NCBI RefSeq assembly: GCF_024868665.1
Contig: NC_079890.1
Span: forward strand, 974,391-1,038,390
Direction: 5' to 3'
DNA length: 64,000 bases
Source of the DNA: Triplophysa rosa
Taxonomy: Eukaryota > Chordata > Actinopteri > Cypriniformes > Nemacheilidae
The translations under genes and the position numbers were made by a program. The notes beneath the pieces were generated by a model. It was not told the origin of the DNA and did not search any database. It worked only from the letters and a program-made list of their open reading frames with translations. Positions within the stretch are counted from its first letter, which is position 1. Each line of letters begins with the position of its first letter. Below are positions 12,005 through 24,042 of the stretch, in pieces.

Positions 12005-12255
12005 CAGAACGTTCCCCTAACGTTAGTTTTTGGTTCCCTTTTGGTTATGTTTTGGGAACCAAAAAATAACATTCTAAGAACGTTCTTTTCAGGTTTTATT
12101 TTTTGCAACCAGGAAATAACGTTCCCAGAACGTTTCAGGTTTTATTTTTTAAATAATCAGAAAATAACGTTCCCTGATGGTTATTGTTTGGGTTTTTTTT
12201 TGCAACCAGAAAGTAACGTTACCTGATGGTTCTTTTTTGGTTATTTTTAATGGTA
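12005..12255. repeat. Degenerate tandem repeat built on AACGTT
   Basis: Units of roughly 55-65 bases recur with the words GAACGTTC, GGTTTTATTTTTT, GCAACCAG and AAATAACGTTCC. At least four diverged copies are visible. The open frames on both strands across this block come from the repeat. Confidence 0.75.
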
Positions 12256-13890
12256 AAAATAGTAAAAACTGGTGAACGTCAGTGACATGTGCAATACAGA
12301 AATTATAAGATCACATTAACACGCTATACTGACCAAATGAAATTAATAAATGTGCCCTTTAATGGCTGAAAATAATAAACTAGTTAAGATAGATGAAAGT
12401 ACAATCGTATATATCCATGTGTATTGCTTTAGTGTGGTTGTCTGTTACAGTATGTGTGTGCGCTCGAGCACGTGCATTCTCCGCTCTGCCCTTCGGTTTG
12501 TGCTGCGCTGACCAGAGCAAAGTAGGCGCAGTCATATAGCGGCAAAATATAATCTACATAAATGTCCCTGAGTGCGCGTGATGTGTACAGCTCAGTTATG
12601 TAGACGCGCTGCTCAATTTAAACCACAGAAATAGTCTGATTTTTTTAATGGTTCATTCTGTCTCGCGGTCCGGATGGAAGGAAAGATAAGCTGGGTGAAA
12701 ACCTGTCATCCGGTGGTAACTGGACTGTTGCTCAGGGGCAGGGCATGCGTATTTTCACCACCCTGGGAGAGTTTAAAAACGCAAATTTTTATCTGCTTTT
12801 CAGGTGGTTGACGTGACATATTTTCCCACACGCGCTCTCTGTCTGCTGGTGAAAGTGTGTTTACCTGTGTATGTGCGCGCACGCGTCTGTGTGTGTGCGC
12901 GCTCGCGCGCTTCGGGTCGGAACTCGATACAGAGAGCAGAGGAAAATTGTAAAGGCGCGACCACGTAGAAACAGAAATGACATGCCGCCATGTAAATAAG
13001 ATAAATACCATAATGCTATTTAGTTTGTTTAGTACGAGAATAAGGTATAGACATGTTATATAGGAAAGGTATGACTTCTCTTGTGATCTAACGCTAGTAC
13101 GCTACATAAAAAATTAAATTAACGTAATGGTAGGGGAAACACTGCACACACTTTATCTGTTTGTGCCCATGATCACACATGATGACAGGCTCTATATACA
13201 GATAATACTTTAAACACACAGCAGCTCTTGTGTTCTACCAGTTTCTCATCATTTGAATGCAGATATGATGTAAAGTTCATTGTGCACTGTGCGGTGTAAT
13301 CAGATTTATTCATTAAGACGAAAGTTTTTTGCGAAATTACAAGTTTGCAAAAGTATAAGTTAGTCATCGTTCAGTGATGGGGAATGTTCTTAGCCTGCTT
13401 TCTTTATAGGCTTCTATTTATGTCAAGTTTACATAACCGCTTTACCAATGCGTAAAGCATAAATAAAATCAAACACACACAATTACTATATAAAAGGCAA
13501 TAATCAACAATCATTATTTTTGTTTTAATCTTGAAGTCTTCTGTAATGAATGCCTGTTTTTTATATTTATAACATCATAAATCATTTAAATCCTCAATGT
13601 ATTGCAGTCATATATTGCAGTGTTCGTTGAATTCCAACAAGTGTGTGACAGTCGACAGCAATATGAAAGACTGAGAGCACGATGATAAACTCATTGAAAA
13701 AATCGAATGAGTTGAAAACAATTAAAATTCATTTGAATTATTTTTGAAATAATTTTCATGTTTGTCAAATTTAAGTTGTGAATCTAAAACGACACCTTAA
13801 AAACTGAATTAATTTACCTCCTCTATTTCTTCATTGAGAACCTTAATTTTTCTTTTTGCTTTCTGTTAGAACAACACATGAACAGTTTTC
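12256..13890. other. Gene-free stretch with a GC-richer block
   Basis: Near 12830-12920 there is a short GTGTGCGCGC-type CpG-rich, low-complexity run. The remainder is AT-rich. No exon was recognised. Confidence 0.35.
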
Positions 13891-13894
13891 TTTA

Positions 13895-15290
13895 CATTTA
13901 ATGCATGATGGTTATCCTGGAGCCATATACTGTAGATATCCTTTCCATTTGTTCATTTAAAAGTGCATCAACCTTAGCTGAAGACTTGGCAGATGTGTAT
14001 ATTACTGTATCATCTGCATAGAGCTGACATTCAACATCAGGACAACAGCATGGCAGATCATTTATAAACAAGCTAAAAAGCAAGGGACCTAAAATTGAGC
14101 CTTGGGGTATGCCCATTTTATCACTCATGAACTCATGGTTAACTGTGTCAAAGGCTTTTTTAGGTCGATAAACACAGCACCCATCACATGCCCCTGATCC
14201 AAAGAGTACCTATAGCCTTTTCTAAGAAATAACAAATAACCATTTCAAACTGATGTTGATGAAGGAGATTATTACTTTCTATATAATTTATTAATTGTTC
14301 CACTACAACGTTCTATAAAAGCTTAGACATAACCGGTAAAATTGATTTTGGACGATAATTACACTGTAAAACTTTGCTGTAGTTTTTGCAGCAGGTTTAC
14401 CAGTAACTTACTGTAGATTTAATTACTACTTAATATACTTTCCAATTAGTACTGTTTTTAATTACTTTAATCAAAGTTAAAACACTTTGACGTTTGATAT
14501 TCAAAATGAGCAAGAAGAGACTGGCATTAGCATAGCAACACTGCAAAAAATGACATTCTTCCTTAGCATTTTTCTCTTGTTTACTGTAAAAATATAGAAA
14601 ACTTCATAAATTACGATACATTTACATAACAAGAAAAGTGACCCAATATAGTTAGTCTTGTTTTATATGAAAGAAAAATATATAAACTAGGTAAGTTCAT
14701 GCTTAAAACAAAATTGTACATTAAATCTACAGTTAGTTACTGGATAACCTGCTGCGAAATTACAGCAAAGTTTTACAGTGTAGAAATTAGAAGTCTCCTG
14801 ACTTATAAAGTGGTGTAACTACAGCTTTTGTCCAAGCTTTTGGAAAAACACCTTCCCTGATGGATAAATTTATCGGATGGGTTGATGGAGGTGTCATCAA
14901 GGAACTATATATTTTAATTAAATTCATATGTAAATTATAAACATCCTTTGCGGTTGAATTTGGAAATATCTTTATGATTTTGGATATTTTGTTTTCAATA
15001 TCCTTAATACAAAATTAATTTAATGACACAACCTCCACCCTATTTGCTAATGCTCCTAATTTAAAAAGTTGAGCTAATTCATCTACTGATCGAATAAAAT
15101 ATACATTAAACTCATGTGCCAAGGTGGCTTTATTGTTTATTACTCTACCATCTAATTCTAACTCTTTAATCACTTGTTGGTTTTGGGTCTTATTTGTTAG
15201 ATTATTTAATTGTTTCCATAGAGCTGTACTTTTGTCCTTTGGATCTTTTTTGTGACTTGGATAAATAAATAACTCAAAAAGTAATAATCA
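13895..15290 (-). pseudogene. Decayed L2/CR1-like LINE, reverse transcriptase region
   Basis: Reading the minus strand, pieces of a non-LTR retrotransposon ORF2 appear in order. STALWKQLNNLTNK (near 15200) comes first, then REGVFPKAWTKAVVTPLYKS (near 14830), NYRPKSILPVMSKLL (near 14330), AVFIDLKK (near 14180), GIPQGSILGPLLF and the catalytic-type YADDTV (near 14020). Stops, a frameshift and a missing stretch between the FIDLKK block and GIPQG show that it is inactive. It lacks the endonuclease and 3' end. The order is that of L2/CR1/Rex-type elements; the exact clade is unresolved. Confidence 0.85.
14362..14780. mobile_element. MITE inserted in the LINE, TA target duplication
   Basis: The left end CACTGTAAAACTTTGCTGTA and the right end, read on the minus strand CACTGTAAAACTTTGCTGTA, match over 20 bases; similarity extends about 60 bases inward. 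TA flanks both sides (14360-14361 and 14781-14782), as for Tc1/mariner-type elements. It splits the LINE coding between its GDF and NYRP blocks. A further common repeat (CACTGCAAAAAATGACATTC, about 14548-14710) sits inside it. Confidence 0.85.
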
Positions 15291-15497
15291 TGGCTAAATT
15301 AAGTTTATTAAGTAAATATTATACCATGCAGATACAAATGTCAAGCTGTCATAATAGTGCAAAGGTAACATGCTTTATATGAGTATATACTGTATATATA
15401 TGCAAGGTCTAGCATCTTTTTTGGTTTAATACGACAAAGATATTTTTGTATATTGAAACGTTCTTTTCCTGATTCCTTTTACGCTGATGTGTATTAT

Positions 15498-18400
15498 TCA
15501 GTGTTGAATGGTGAGCTCCGCTTCTCCATACACATATCTGAGTGCAGCACAGTCCAGACTGGCCATCAGTTTAGTCGAGCCGGCCCGTCGGGGACTGAAC
15601 GCCTCCGTCCACGTTATAGATGTGCCTGGAGCTATCAGACTGAAAATACACAACAAACAGTACACACATGCAAATCTTGACAACGTAACGCATCCTTCCT
15701 TAAACATTGTGTAGGAGATTTTTACTTATATAGACTGTCCCCACGGAGATAATAAACCAGACATGTGCGTGCGTACGTGCGTGCGTGCGTGTTCACCTGT
15801 AGTGCTTGTGTTTGAACGGCAGGATTCCGGGACCTTCCATACGTACATCAACATTCTCCAGATTGAATTTAAATGGGTTGCTGAACTCAACAGTCACATA
15901 CATCTCCTCACTCACTCGTGGAGACCCTGTCACCTACGCACACATATACACAGACAATGAGAGAGACACTACGGCAAGTTACTCTGAAAAAGTAATAAAT
16001 TACTAGTTACTAATTACATATTCAATAGTGTGATTAGATTACTGTACGAATTACTCCAAAAAGTATTTAATTACTTATTACTAAATACTTTCTATATCCT
16101 ACATTGATAGTTAAGTGATTCAAGGATAGACATGAAACGGCTCTTTTGATTCATTCAAATAAATAATATTAAACTACATAAAGTAGTATTATTAACTGAC
16201 CAAAGTATTACAAATGTGAGAATTATACATTAAAGCACGGATTCTAAAGTTAGACTTTGAATTTTGATGTCAATTCCACTATTGCACACACATATATTAC
16301 ACAAAGGGGCGGTTTCCCAGACAGGGGTTATTTTAAGCCAGGACTAGGCCTTGGTTAAATTAGGACATTTACGTTGTTTTTAAAAACATACTTTACAAAT
16401 AACATTACTGGAGGGCACCTTGAGGCAAAACAATCGCACTGATATGTTTTAAGATACAGTATGTCAGTGCAAGTTGTTTTCGATTAAGACACTTCTAGCA
16501 TTTAAGTTAGTCTGGGACTATAGGCTTAAGCCCTGTCTGGGAAACTGCCAAAAGATATTTAGTTCAATTACATCAGAAGTAACTGTAATTAAATTACAGA
16601 AAAAATAAGAGTAATCCCTTACTTTACTTTTTCAAGGGAAAAGTAATTGAATTACAGTAACTCATTACTTAGTAACTAGTTACACCCAACACCGCATATG
16701 GTATGCCATTACATATACTGTATATGTATGTGTCTATAATGCAAAATGTCTCTCAGTAACCGTGTACTTTCTGCTCATCAAGATCACTGTATGTTTCAAT
16801 GATATATTTTAAAACCAGAATGAGATCTAAACACATCTATAATCATATATAGCATTCCATAAACAATATTTAGTGTTTCTAATTGACCATGTAACATCTG
16901 TATGGAAGGCCAAATGACTTAAAATGACATGAGCACATATCGAAATTGCTAAAAATTGACATGGAAAAAATAAAAGCTAATTCAAAATAATAAAAACACA
17001 AATACAAATAAACTAACAACAAAACTATAATAACTCTTAGTGTTGAGTTTGACTGGAAACTACACAACTTGATATGGAAAATGATGTCCTATTATAGGAA
17101 TTCTTATTTAATCGTGATTTTCTAAGCCAATGGTAAAGAAGTGCTGATGACACCCACATGTGTTGACTGTCATGTCAATAATGCTGCTGCTTAAATGAAA
17201 TATGGTGAGATATGTACTGAGGGTGAATCATGTCAGACCTTCACGGTGAGTTTGGGTTTGTGCATCTGGATTAACTTCATGGCGGTGATGATCTGTCCCG
17301 TCCCTTTCACCTTCCCGGTGGTGATGACGTTGATGTTCCCCTGTTCCACCAGTTTGTGCATGTAGTCCTCACTACGCACCGACACTTTTTCTTCTTTGCC
17401 TGACACCAATAGAACGTTTGATGATTTACAGGTAGCAGTCGTGGGACGGACTTTTTTACTACACTCTCTCGTACATGTACTCACTTTGTTGTGGCTCTAG
17501 TTTGACTTTGAGAGTTGTAGACACGATCTCGCTGCTCGGGACTCCTGTGTAATACACCACAGTCCCGCTGATGTACACTTCTGCAGTGCGCTGCTGATCG
17601 CTGCGATTGCTGAACCGCAATATCAGGTCAAATTTATCCCCAACCCGAACCTCCAGAATGGGGATCTCCACATCCACGTCACACGCAGGAATAGTGGCTT
17701 TCTCCCTCTGACAGCCGAACGCTTCGGCCTTCTCCAGCACCTGACGCTCCTCTGGGCTTCCTGAAAGATGACACGCGCATAAAGGATAACAAAAATATAT
17801 ATTTTTTGAAGAACCCCATAAAATAAAATAATTAAAAAACAAAACCACTGAGACATTTATCAAAATATCTTATTTTGTGTTCCGCTGAACAAAGAGTCAC
17901 GTACAGGTTTATAACCACATGAGGGAGAATATTTTTAGCTTTTTCAAACATTAAAACCACAAAAACACATCTGTCACCTTCAGGGAATTTGTAATCACTC
18001 ATGATATCTCGACGTCCATCGTGCAGCACGGCTTTAGTCAGCACCATGCGACCCACATGGGTTTGATTCACCCTTACCGGCTCTAGAGTGCCGTCCTTCA
18101 GTCTACGATAGAAGACCACATCACTGTTCACCTGCGACAATACAACACAAAAAAATCAGAAAGGATCCTTTTGAAAGGAGTCAGGAAAGGATCCTGGCAG
18201 TAGATCCAGAAAAGTGTAACCGAAATATTGTGATCGCCCCCTGGTGGCTGGCTGCAGTATAGGCATAAGATGTCAATTTCGGGGATGTTTTGGCCTTGTT
18301 TTATTCTACAGTGGAAGAAACACGTGCATAATAATCTATAATAATAGATAATTGAACGATTTGTTATATAACTAAAAACTATATTCAACACCTGTAGACT

Positions 18401-21400
18401 TTCACATGAAAAGATATAACATCTAAAACTCAGAGACAGAGTGAAACATACTCGTAAAACATACCACGGCGCATGCTTGACTTTACCTCAGCAAACACGA
18501 AAGGTGCATCAAACGGGAAGCAGATCTGGCCGTGTTTGATAGCAGCGACGGATGCAGGTCCACACCTGTACATACCTGACAGACGACGACGTTCACAAAT
18601 ACACATCAGAGAATAACACAAAGGTTACACTGCGTGCGTGCGTGTGTGCATGTGTGGGTGAGCGTGTGTGGTACCGTCACTCGTCTCCTGTGGAGTAGCG
18701 TCAACGACCTGCCAGCCTCCAAATCCAGGAGGAAGATCAGGTCTGGCCATGTAACACTCGTTCCAGCAATGATAATTCCTGTAGATGAACATACAGCCAC
18801 ATACTGAATAAGATAACATAACACTGATCTACTCCAATCTACATCACACTTATGACACCTCTCATTGGATGATGTCATATCATAAAACGCAACTATTTTA
18901 CAAATTAGACAATAATAACTTACCTGGTTCAAACTAGAGCTGTCACGGCTACCGGTATTGACAATAACCGTGGTATTAAAAACCATGATAATTGATATGG
19001 TGCTAATATTTGGAGTGTGATTTATTGAGCAAAAAGAACAATGATGAGTTTGACGGATAGGACATTTCAACAGATACCGTGATAATACCGTTATCGTGAG
19101 TTATTGGGCCACGACGATCCTGTTGTGAAAATCTGATTGAACCTGATTTTTGCTCAATTTTAAAGATCCAGTAGAAATAATCAACGTAAAACTTTTGTTT
19201 CAATAAGACGACGCATACCAGATGGAATCCTTGGTGCGATCTCGGTCCACTTTTCCATTTTCATCCAGAATGATGTCCATCTTCAAGTTACCGTCGTTGT
19301 CGTGAGCTGAGAAGAAGTTCGTCACGACCCTGCCGGGGATCCCGAGACAACGCAAGACTGGAGAGCCAGAAAAGGGTCGATTAATCACACATGATGGTAC
19401 AGAGCGATACATGATGTACGTCGCCGGAGGTGAAGTGAGCTCTCACATGTGTTGAAGACGGCAGCATAGACCCAGCACTGAGCGAAACACACCGGCTTGC
19501 CCTTGCTGTTGATGTAATCCAGGAGGATCTCAACACTGCCCGTCCATGATGTTGGAGGAACGCCGTACATGTAATCCCCGCTCCAGTTTCCCACCAACAC
19601 GCCATCATCATCGCGAGAGTTTAGCTGGAACAAAACACGCCAAAGCAAAATTCTCACGGAAACGCATCTGATGTGTAATATATGGTCACGTGAGACCAGG
19701 AGTTCATGTCGTGATGATGCTGGATAGAATACAGACATTGAAGAGACACGTGTGTTGTTGAGCTCACCATGGCAGAAGCTACGCGGGCAACTTTGATGAC
19801 ATCACCACGATTGGACAGCGGCATTTCTGCTTTATCCAGAATGAACAAACAGGCATCCAGTACACCAAATTCAAACTAGAAGTGTGGAAAAAACAGTCAG
19901 TTAAAGCATCAAATCGCTATGTTTCCTGTGGAAAAAAAACTTCTTTTAACTCAAGTTTCCTAAACAAGTTTCATATGTGGTTTCAAAAGTTAACATCATC
20001 GCTCTGTAAAACTACACTTAAAAACATGGATGTATTGACATTATATAACAAAACATCACAAAGTTCTGTTTGCTACAGAGAAGGCAGGACAAGCACTTTT
20101 CAATTAAAACAAAATAAAAAGGTTTTTAAAGTAAACATTGAATATTTTCTTGAAAATTTGAAAATGTTATGGTTGTCAAATCTTAATGGAAGCAGTTAAA
20201 CCCAAATTTTGACATATAAAAGAGTACAGTAAATACGCGTCTTTGTGTGCTGGTTGGCTTTATACCTGACCGAAGTTCCAGGCCCGTTCAGACACATCGT
20301 CATACGCTCCGTGATAGATGATACCCAGCTCATTCATAACGCACTCCTCCCGTTCCTCCTCATCATCCATAAACACAGCATCAGCTTCAAGACAAACATG
20401 AGAAATACATATTCACATTTCACACTTTTTAAAGTGTCGTGCATTCACAAGAGTTCAGTTCACGGCATCTCACAACTTGGTGTAAGCGTGTCGTAAAGTG
20501 CTTGTGAAAACCACGTAACCTCAGGATTCACGTTTACGACAGTGGAGGAGGAATGTCGTACAGAAGAGCATTTTTTGGTTTTGTAGACTTCTAGTCTACA
20601 GTCTTTGTGACTGGCATTTTAACGTAAAAAGAAGTATTTGGCCGACATCAATAGTAGCTACAAGTAGACACTGCTTGGCCAACAAGCATTGTGATAGAAA
20701 TGTCAAAGGTGACAATGCAAACAACTGTAATAAACAAGTCTAGATTAACAATGAAAAATGACAGCGATCACAGCACTGAAGGCTTTACACGCAAGCAATT
20801 GTTGACTAAGAAATCTGTAACTTCAGACCTGGTGACCATGGGTTGAAGAGGATGTAGACGTCTTTGCTGCGGTCCCTCCTGGTCCTGCGGATGCCATAGG
20901 GAGTCACCACACCAATGAATATCATGTACCTTCCCACAATGCACTCTGGTGAGGGAAAGATGCCCATGGTGACAACGTTGTCATTGGTCTCCATGATCCG
21001 ACCTCGCCAAACGCTCTGACGTTCCTCATTGGGGAAGACAGGAATATAGGTGGCCTTACTGTACTGAGGACTGGACCCTAATGCACACAATTACAAAGCC
21101 AACGTCAACGTTTGAGAGCAAGACCAAGAACATTTTTGCCTTTGCTTTACCCCAATATAATACTGATCCATAAATCGAGCTGTCGGCTACGATTCTGTGG
21201 GAAATGTCAGTCTGATGTCATTCGACTTCGACACACATAAAAGATTGGAGAGTAACCAGCTATTTTCTGTTTCAAACAGAGAGGGAAAGTTACGGAGCTT
21301 TAACAGATAAATATTATCGGAAAAAAGAGAAGTGCAGAAGGAAGTTTTGGCAATGAAGGGAAGTGTGTCAGAGAGAAGGGAAAGTGATGATGGTGTTGCA

Positions 21401-23719
21401 CTATTGCAGAAAGATGGCGGGTCTTGTGTAATTTGAGTGTCAAACACGCAGTGTCATCAATGATTCGTATTGCTGTGCTGGACAATTTACCTCTTGAAAT
21501 AGTTCTTGTATTGCGAAAGAGGGAAGTTGACCATTCAAGTGGAACAAACATGCTTCGAAACCATCGAGAGGGAGCAAGAGTTTATCCTGATATTCGGAAC
21601 AGTATACACCCTTTTACTATAACCAGGAACCAGTATTAGACCATGTACAAATGACAAAAGGACGGCTCACCCATGACAAACTCAACAGCAAACTTGTCTT
21701 CGGTCGGTTTGTAGGGTCGATCAAATGTGATCTTGATCTGGAACTCCTGAGCCCGACGTACGATAAGGAAATCGCTGGAATATAAGTGCGTGTGATGTCC
21801 ACGTTTATTCTCCTCCTGAGGACGTTTCAGCACATCAACATCCCAGATATCCAGAAAGTCTGAGGGATGAACACAAGGATTGTCTAAATGAGATCATACT
21901 CTAAAACATTACAGCATCAGTTTTACAGCTCAGCTGGTAGAGCATCATCACACACACAGCTGGGGAACAAAATGAAGAGACCACTCCAAATTTTCATTTC
22001 AAATCATCATTTCTAGATGTATTGTGGTCATTCCAGTCCAGTGTGTGTTGAATTTCAACAAAATCAAACCTCAGGACACGAGTGACAAAGTCATCCAACA
22101 GCATTGTGAAGGACAGCATGACAAGACACTGTGATAAACATCCAGGTTGTCACACAAAAAAATCCATTTGAAACTTTTCTTAAACACATGTACAAATATG
22201 ACCGTTGTATTAAAGTAAATCTGGACTTTGTAGTATTTGAGATAAAAATACAGAGCCTCTTTTCTGTTATTTTCACCTCTTTCTCCAGTTTTCATTTTCT
22301 GCAAATAAATGCAAATACAAACTATATTTTTATTTCAAATTTGGGAGAAATATTGTTAGTAGTTCACCGAATGAAACAAAAACAATCAATTTACCTAAAT
22401 ACTTAATACTAATACTTAATACTTATAATAATACTAATAAATAGTCCATTTTTAAATCCGAAAAAGGGTATCCTGAAATGGTCTCTTAATTTTTTCCATG
22501 TCTATATACATGGGCAATTCCATGAACATGTCAACCTTACCATGAAAAAATAAAGCACATATATTAACATTTGGTGGTTCAAAAACACATGTGAGGTCTC
22601 TCTTCAAGTGTTTAAGACATTTGTTTTACTTTTATCAGGTAAGTGCAGGGGCGGACTGGCCATCTGGCGTTCCGGGAGTTTTCCCGGGGGGCCGCTAACG
22701 TGTGGGGCTGGAACGGATGCTTGGGCCGTTCAGATGGACGTATTATAAATGCGAATGCATGCAACGTGAATGCAGAAGACACGTATGCATGCCACAAACC
22801 CAACCCCATCCCCCCCCCCGGTCGACAGAAATGGTGGAGCCAAAAGACCCAGGGCCGATTTTTCTTCCCAGTCCAGCCCTGGGTAAGTGCCATTAAAAGT
22901 TTGTGTTTACACAATATATGTCTGTATACTTATTACCAAATACATACATTAAGTATATACTCCTTTGTGTTTACGGACTCAAAGTGGTACTCCCCCAAAT
23001 TCAAATTTCCTGCATGGGACGACCCGACAGCGCAAATTATAAATCATTACTATAAGCTTACTGTTGTGAATCAATCGTTTTGAACACTGATCTGTCAATG
23101 TATTAACTCAATAATTGATTTCTAATGATTTTTACCCCAAAATTATCGCAGACTGCAGCTTTAACATATCGCATATGACAGAGGTTGTTATAGAAAAAAA
23201 TCATTTTTAGACTTTAAACGTCACGTACAGAAAGAGTGTCATTGTTTCTGTGGGCATGTTTGAGGTTGATGTCAGGATATGTTTGTCGTGTAATAAATGT
23301 TATCAGAGTGTGTTGAATGGAGCACTGTGCTATCTGCTGGAAACAGTCAACTCACAGGAAACTGTCATGTGTAATCATTCTTCTGCTTCTGCACTTCAGA
23401 ACTTTGTTTGGATACGTCCTAACAAGTGAATATATTGAAGTGAAGAAAACATCTTTGTCTTCTGCTCTTCACTTGTGTGGCGGTGACACTAATGTCAGTC
23501 ATTGTTTGACACACACACACACACACACATCTCACCCTTGAGTGGCGGCGGTCCTCTGGGAAGTAACATGAAGGGCTCAAATTCTTCTATCTTGCCCTCG
23601 TCTTTATTGGAGCTGGCTTTGGGTCCGGCGCTGCGTCCGCGGTGGGACATTCTCTTGGGCCGTACAGCTGCTGATGTGACTGCGGGGCTCGGCTTCTCTT
23701 GAGTCTCTTGATCTCCCAT
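15498..23719 (-). CDS. f13a1: Coagulation factor XIII A chain-like transglutaminase
   Basis: This calcium-dependent transglutaminase crosslinks fibrin by Gln-Lys bonds after thrombin activation. Coding exons: 23536-23719, 21671-21859, 20829-21077, 20266-20384, 19768-19875, 19447-19624, 19219-19357, 18675-18778, 18487-18575, 17978-18131, 17485-17760, 17239-17399, 15797-15933, 15498-15639. Phases agree throughout and give 742 aa (human about 732). Residues 52-56 read LLPRG, placed like the human thrombin site VVPRG. The beta-sandwich has TFDRPYKP and YILFNPW. The core has [12 protein letters not shown], catalytic Cys333 (FAQCW), His392 (NYHCWNE) and Asp415 ([12 protein letters not shown]), with the same spacing as human Cys314/His373/Asp396. 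Two C-terminal barrels end [10 protein letters not shown] 5' noncoding exon may end at 24949. The usual Gly before Gln-Cys is Ala331. Factor XIII A is preferred over TGM1 because of the PRG site; the paralogue is not resolved. Confidence 0.93.
15960..16690. repeat. AATTACT-type repeat in f13a1 intron 13
   Basis: The ends are GCAAGTTACTCTGAAAAAGT on the left and CTAGTTACACCCAACAC on the right. Both are full of AGTTACT/AGTAACT words characteristic of an abundant fish hAT-like repeat. It is interrupted by a second element at about 16304-16553. Confidence 0.65.
16304..16553. mobile_element. MITE nested inside the AATTACT repeat
   Basis: The left terminus GGCGGTTTCCCAGACAGGG and the right terminus, minus strand GGCAGTTTCCCAGACAGGG, differ at one position of 19. 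AGCCAGGACTAGGCC and its counterpart lie just inside. It is about 245 bases long with no coding capacity. It splits the surrounding repeat, so it inserted later. Confidence 0.8.
17850..17935 (-). repeat. Fragment of the AAAGGGACAGTTCACC repeat family
   Basis: It sits in f13a1 intron 10. The words ACATTTATCAAAATATCTT, TGTGTTCCGCTGAACAAAGA and ACCACATGAGGG match the body of the fuller element at 39823-40100. It is a truncated copy. Confidence 0.6.
18935..19110. repeat. Repeat in f13a1 intron 7 with CCGTG/CACGG ends
   Basis: The left part AGAGCTGTCACGGCTACCGG and the right part ACCGTGATAATACCGTTATCGTG resemble a known fish dispersed repeat built on ACCGTG words. No target duplication was identified. 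Confidence 0.4.
21930..21965 (+). repeat. tRNA-derived SINE head fragment
   Basis: CAGCTCAGCTGGTAGAGCAT in f13a1 intron 2 matches the box A region of tRNA-derived SINEs. No body or box B follows, so it is a short remnant and not a tRNA gene. Confidence 0.4.
22646..22881. mobile_element. hAT-like MITE with 8-bp target duplication
   Basis: The ends are CAGGGGCGGACTGG and, on the minus strand, CAGGGCTGGACTGG. A perfect 8-base duplication GGTAAGTG flanks it (22638-22645 and 22882-22889), as expected for hAT transposition. It lies in f13a1 intron 1, is 236 bases long, and has no transposase. The open frames across it are chance. Confidence 0.85.
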
Positions 23720-23800
23720 CGCTGATACTGATGATGATGATGCTGATTCTAAACATCATAAAACAGACAGAAACAACACTCTTTATTTCTTAGTACTTTA

Positions 23801-23801
23801 T

Positions 23802-23876
<75 letters not shown>

Positions 23877-23878
23877 TT

Positions 23879-23938
<60 letters not shown>

Positions 23939-24042
23939 TCGTTCTGTCTTTTCTTGTTTAGTCTCTTTCTTTCTTTCTTTCTTTCTTAGTCCTTATTCTT
24001 TCTTCTTTCTTTCTTTCTTTTCTTTTTTAGTCTTTCTTTCTG
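23801..24042. repeat. (TTTC)n / (TGTC)n microsatellite, about 240 bases
   Basis: A long polypyrimidine run of TTTC units, with an inner TGTC stretch and a few imperfections. It lies in the presumed 5' noncoding intron of f13a1. On the gene's own strand it is a GAAA/GACA purine run. Confidence 0.95.

Noticed and set aside
19882..20199. 105-codon plus-strand frame in f13a1 intron 4
   Set aside because: AT-rich chance frame without splice signals or motifs.
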